A stretch of DNA of 64,000 bases from assembly GCA_029963845.1 (NCBI GenBank), contig JANEYF010001978.1, forward strand, positions 2,501 through 66,500, read 5' to 3'. The notes below the pieces were generated by a model. That model was not told the DNA's origin. It saw nothing but the letters and a program-made list of their open reading frames with translations, and searched no databases. Positions 63,251-64,000 of the stretch are shown piece after piece (the first letter of the stretch is position 1; every line of letters starts with the position of its first letter). The translations under genes and the position numbers were made by a program. This DNA is from Rhamnusium bicolor (lineage: Eukaryota; Arthropoda; Insecta; Coleoptera; Cerambycidae).

Positions 63251-64000
63251 ATACCTGAAGAACAATCAAATCACTAATTAATTTTTTGTTCCTTTAAAAA
63301 GGCCGACTCCAAACACGAACACTGTTAGATGAATTGTTAATACTTACACCATTTGCTGATATACCGTGTGTTCCAAATTCGGTGCTCACGATTGGGATCT
63401 CGGAAACGGTAAGAACTAGGTTAGGTTTTAGCAAATTTTATGCTGATTCCAAATCTGTTACGAAATCTCGGATAACTGAAACCGTTTTTGAATTTTTCCA
63501 AAAAAAAACGAAAATTTTGTGATTTCTCTTTTTTGGCTATAGCCAAGTAATCCTTGGTCAGACAGGTTTCAGACTTGTATATTATTAGGACACTTTTTAG
63601 AGACTAATATTTTGGTCTAGAAACGAATGCTCGATAGTCTTTTGTTTTCGAGATATCCGAAGTAACTTTTGTTTTTCTTATGGCATATTGGATTTTTAGT
63701 TTTCAGATTGTGCTTAAAAAGAGCTTTTAGTTGATGTAATACATATTGAGGAAATTGTTTTTCAGTGGATTAATTTAAGAAAAGTTATCCATTTCTTAAC
63801 AAAACAAAATAGTAGGCGACGGAAAATCAAAAAGTCTTTGTAAAGCCAGAGACAAGGAAGTTGCCTATTCAGACAGTGACTAATTATTATCTACGTACTT
63901 AAAATCTACTGTAAATTGCTTTATTTGAAAAATTTTTCTAAAAATATCAATTTTTAGACGATCATTAAGGTTTTATTTGTCACCAAATTGTCAATATAAA
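63251..64000. other. Sequence without recognised gene up to the window edge
   Basis: The frame at 63334-63522 shows no domain. The LINE might continue, but I see no RT motif. Confidence 0.4.

Overview
The window looks like nuclear DNA of an arthropod, most likely an insect with a large, repeat-rich genome. It is strongly AT-rich with long (TA)n tracts. Nearly everything recognisable is a transposable element of a type common in insects: piggyBac, hAT, Tc1/mariner-like, Crypton-like tyrosine recombinase, Penelope-like, R4/Dong-like, jockey/CR1-like and RNase H-bearing LINEs, Ty3/gypsy and SINEs. I see no convincing host gene. The species cannot be told from the sequence.

Layout. 1-9.5 kb: ends of a non-autonomous hAT, a 1.9 kb fold-back with an internal ~172 bp tandem repeat, a SINE head, a 1 kb TIR element, and a LINE fragment between ~255 bp direct repeats. 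9.48-12.14 kb: a piggyBac with both TTAA sites and a broken transposase. 12-18.9 kb: degraded LINE, a putative LTR end with primer-binding site, small transposon scraps. 18.9-22.7 kb: (TA)n tracts holding a Penelope GIY-YIG fragment, a mariner-like element and a hammerhead-like motif. 22.7-25.1 kb: LINE split by a perfect-TSD hAT MITE. 26.3-31.4 kb: a long-TIR mariner-like element that has received a tyrosine-recombinase insertion in its left arm and a LINE with a (CCTAA)n tail in its transposase gene. 31.4-36.4 kb: a nearly intact R4/Dong-like LINE inserted next to the (TTA)n tail of a minus-strand LINE. 36.6-39.2 kb: a second mariner-like element with ~620 bp TIRs. 41.3-42.7 kb: a less AT-rich unidentified block with short periodic repeats. 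43.9-45.6 kb: a 1.66 kb near-perfect palindrome with a hammerhead motif in each arm. 47.9-50.6 kb: a gypsy element with both LTRs but no protease/RT. 51.9-54.2 kb: hAT with TTF zinc finger. 54.7-56.9 kb: Penelope-like element with a 468-codon intact RT/GIY-YIG frame. 58.3-63.0 kb: two opposite-strand copies of another hAT family, one splitting a LINE endonuclease domain.

Most coding regions are broken, so these genes do not work together as a pathway. They record successive nested insertions. Many boundaries can be fixed from target-site duplications seen directly: hAT 8 bp, gypsy 4 bp, piggyBac TTAA, R4-like 11 bp, Penelope 14 bp, LINE 13 bp. The best candidates for something new are the tyrosine-recombinase insertion at 26744-28196, whose empty site survives in the opposite TIR arm, and the hammerhead-bearing palindrome at 43948-45604.
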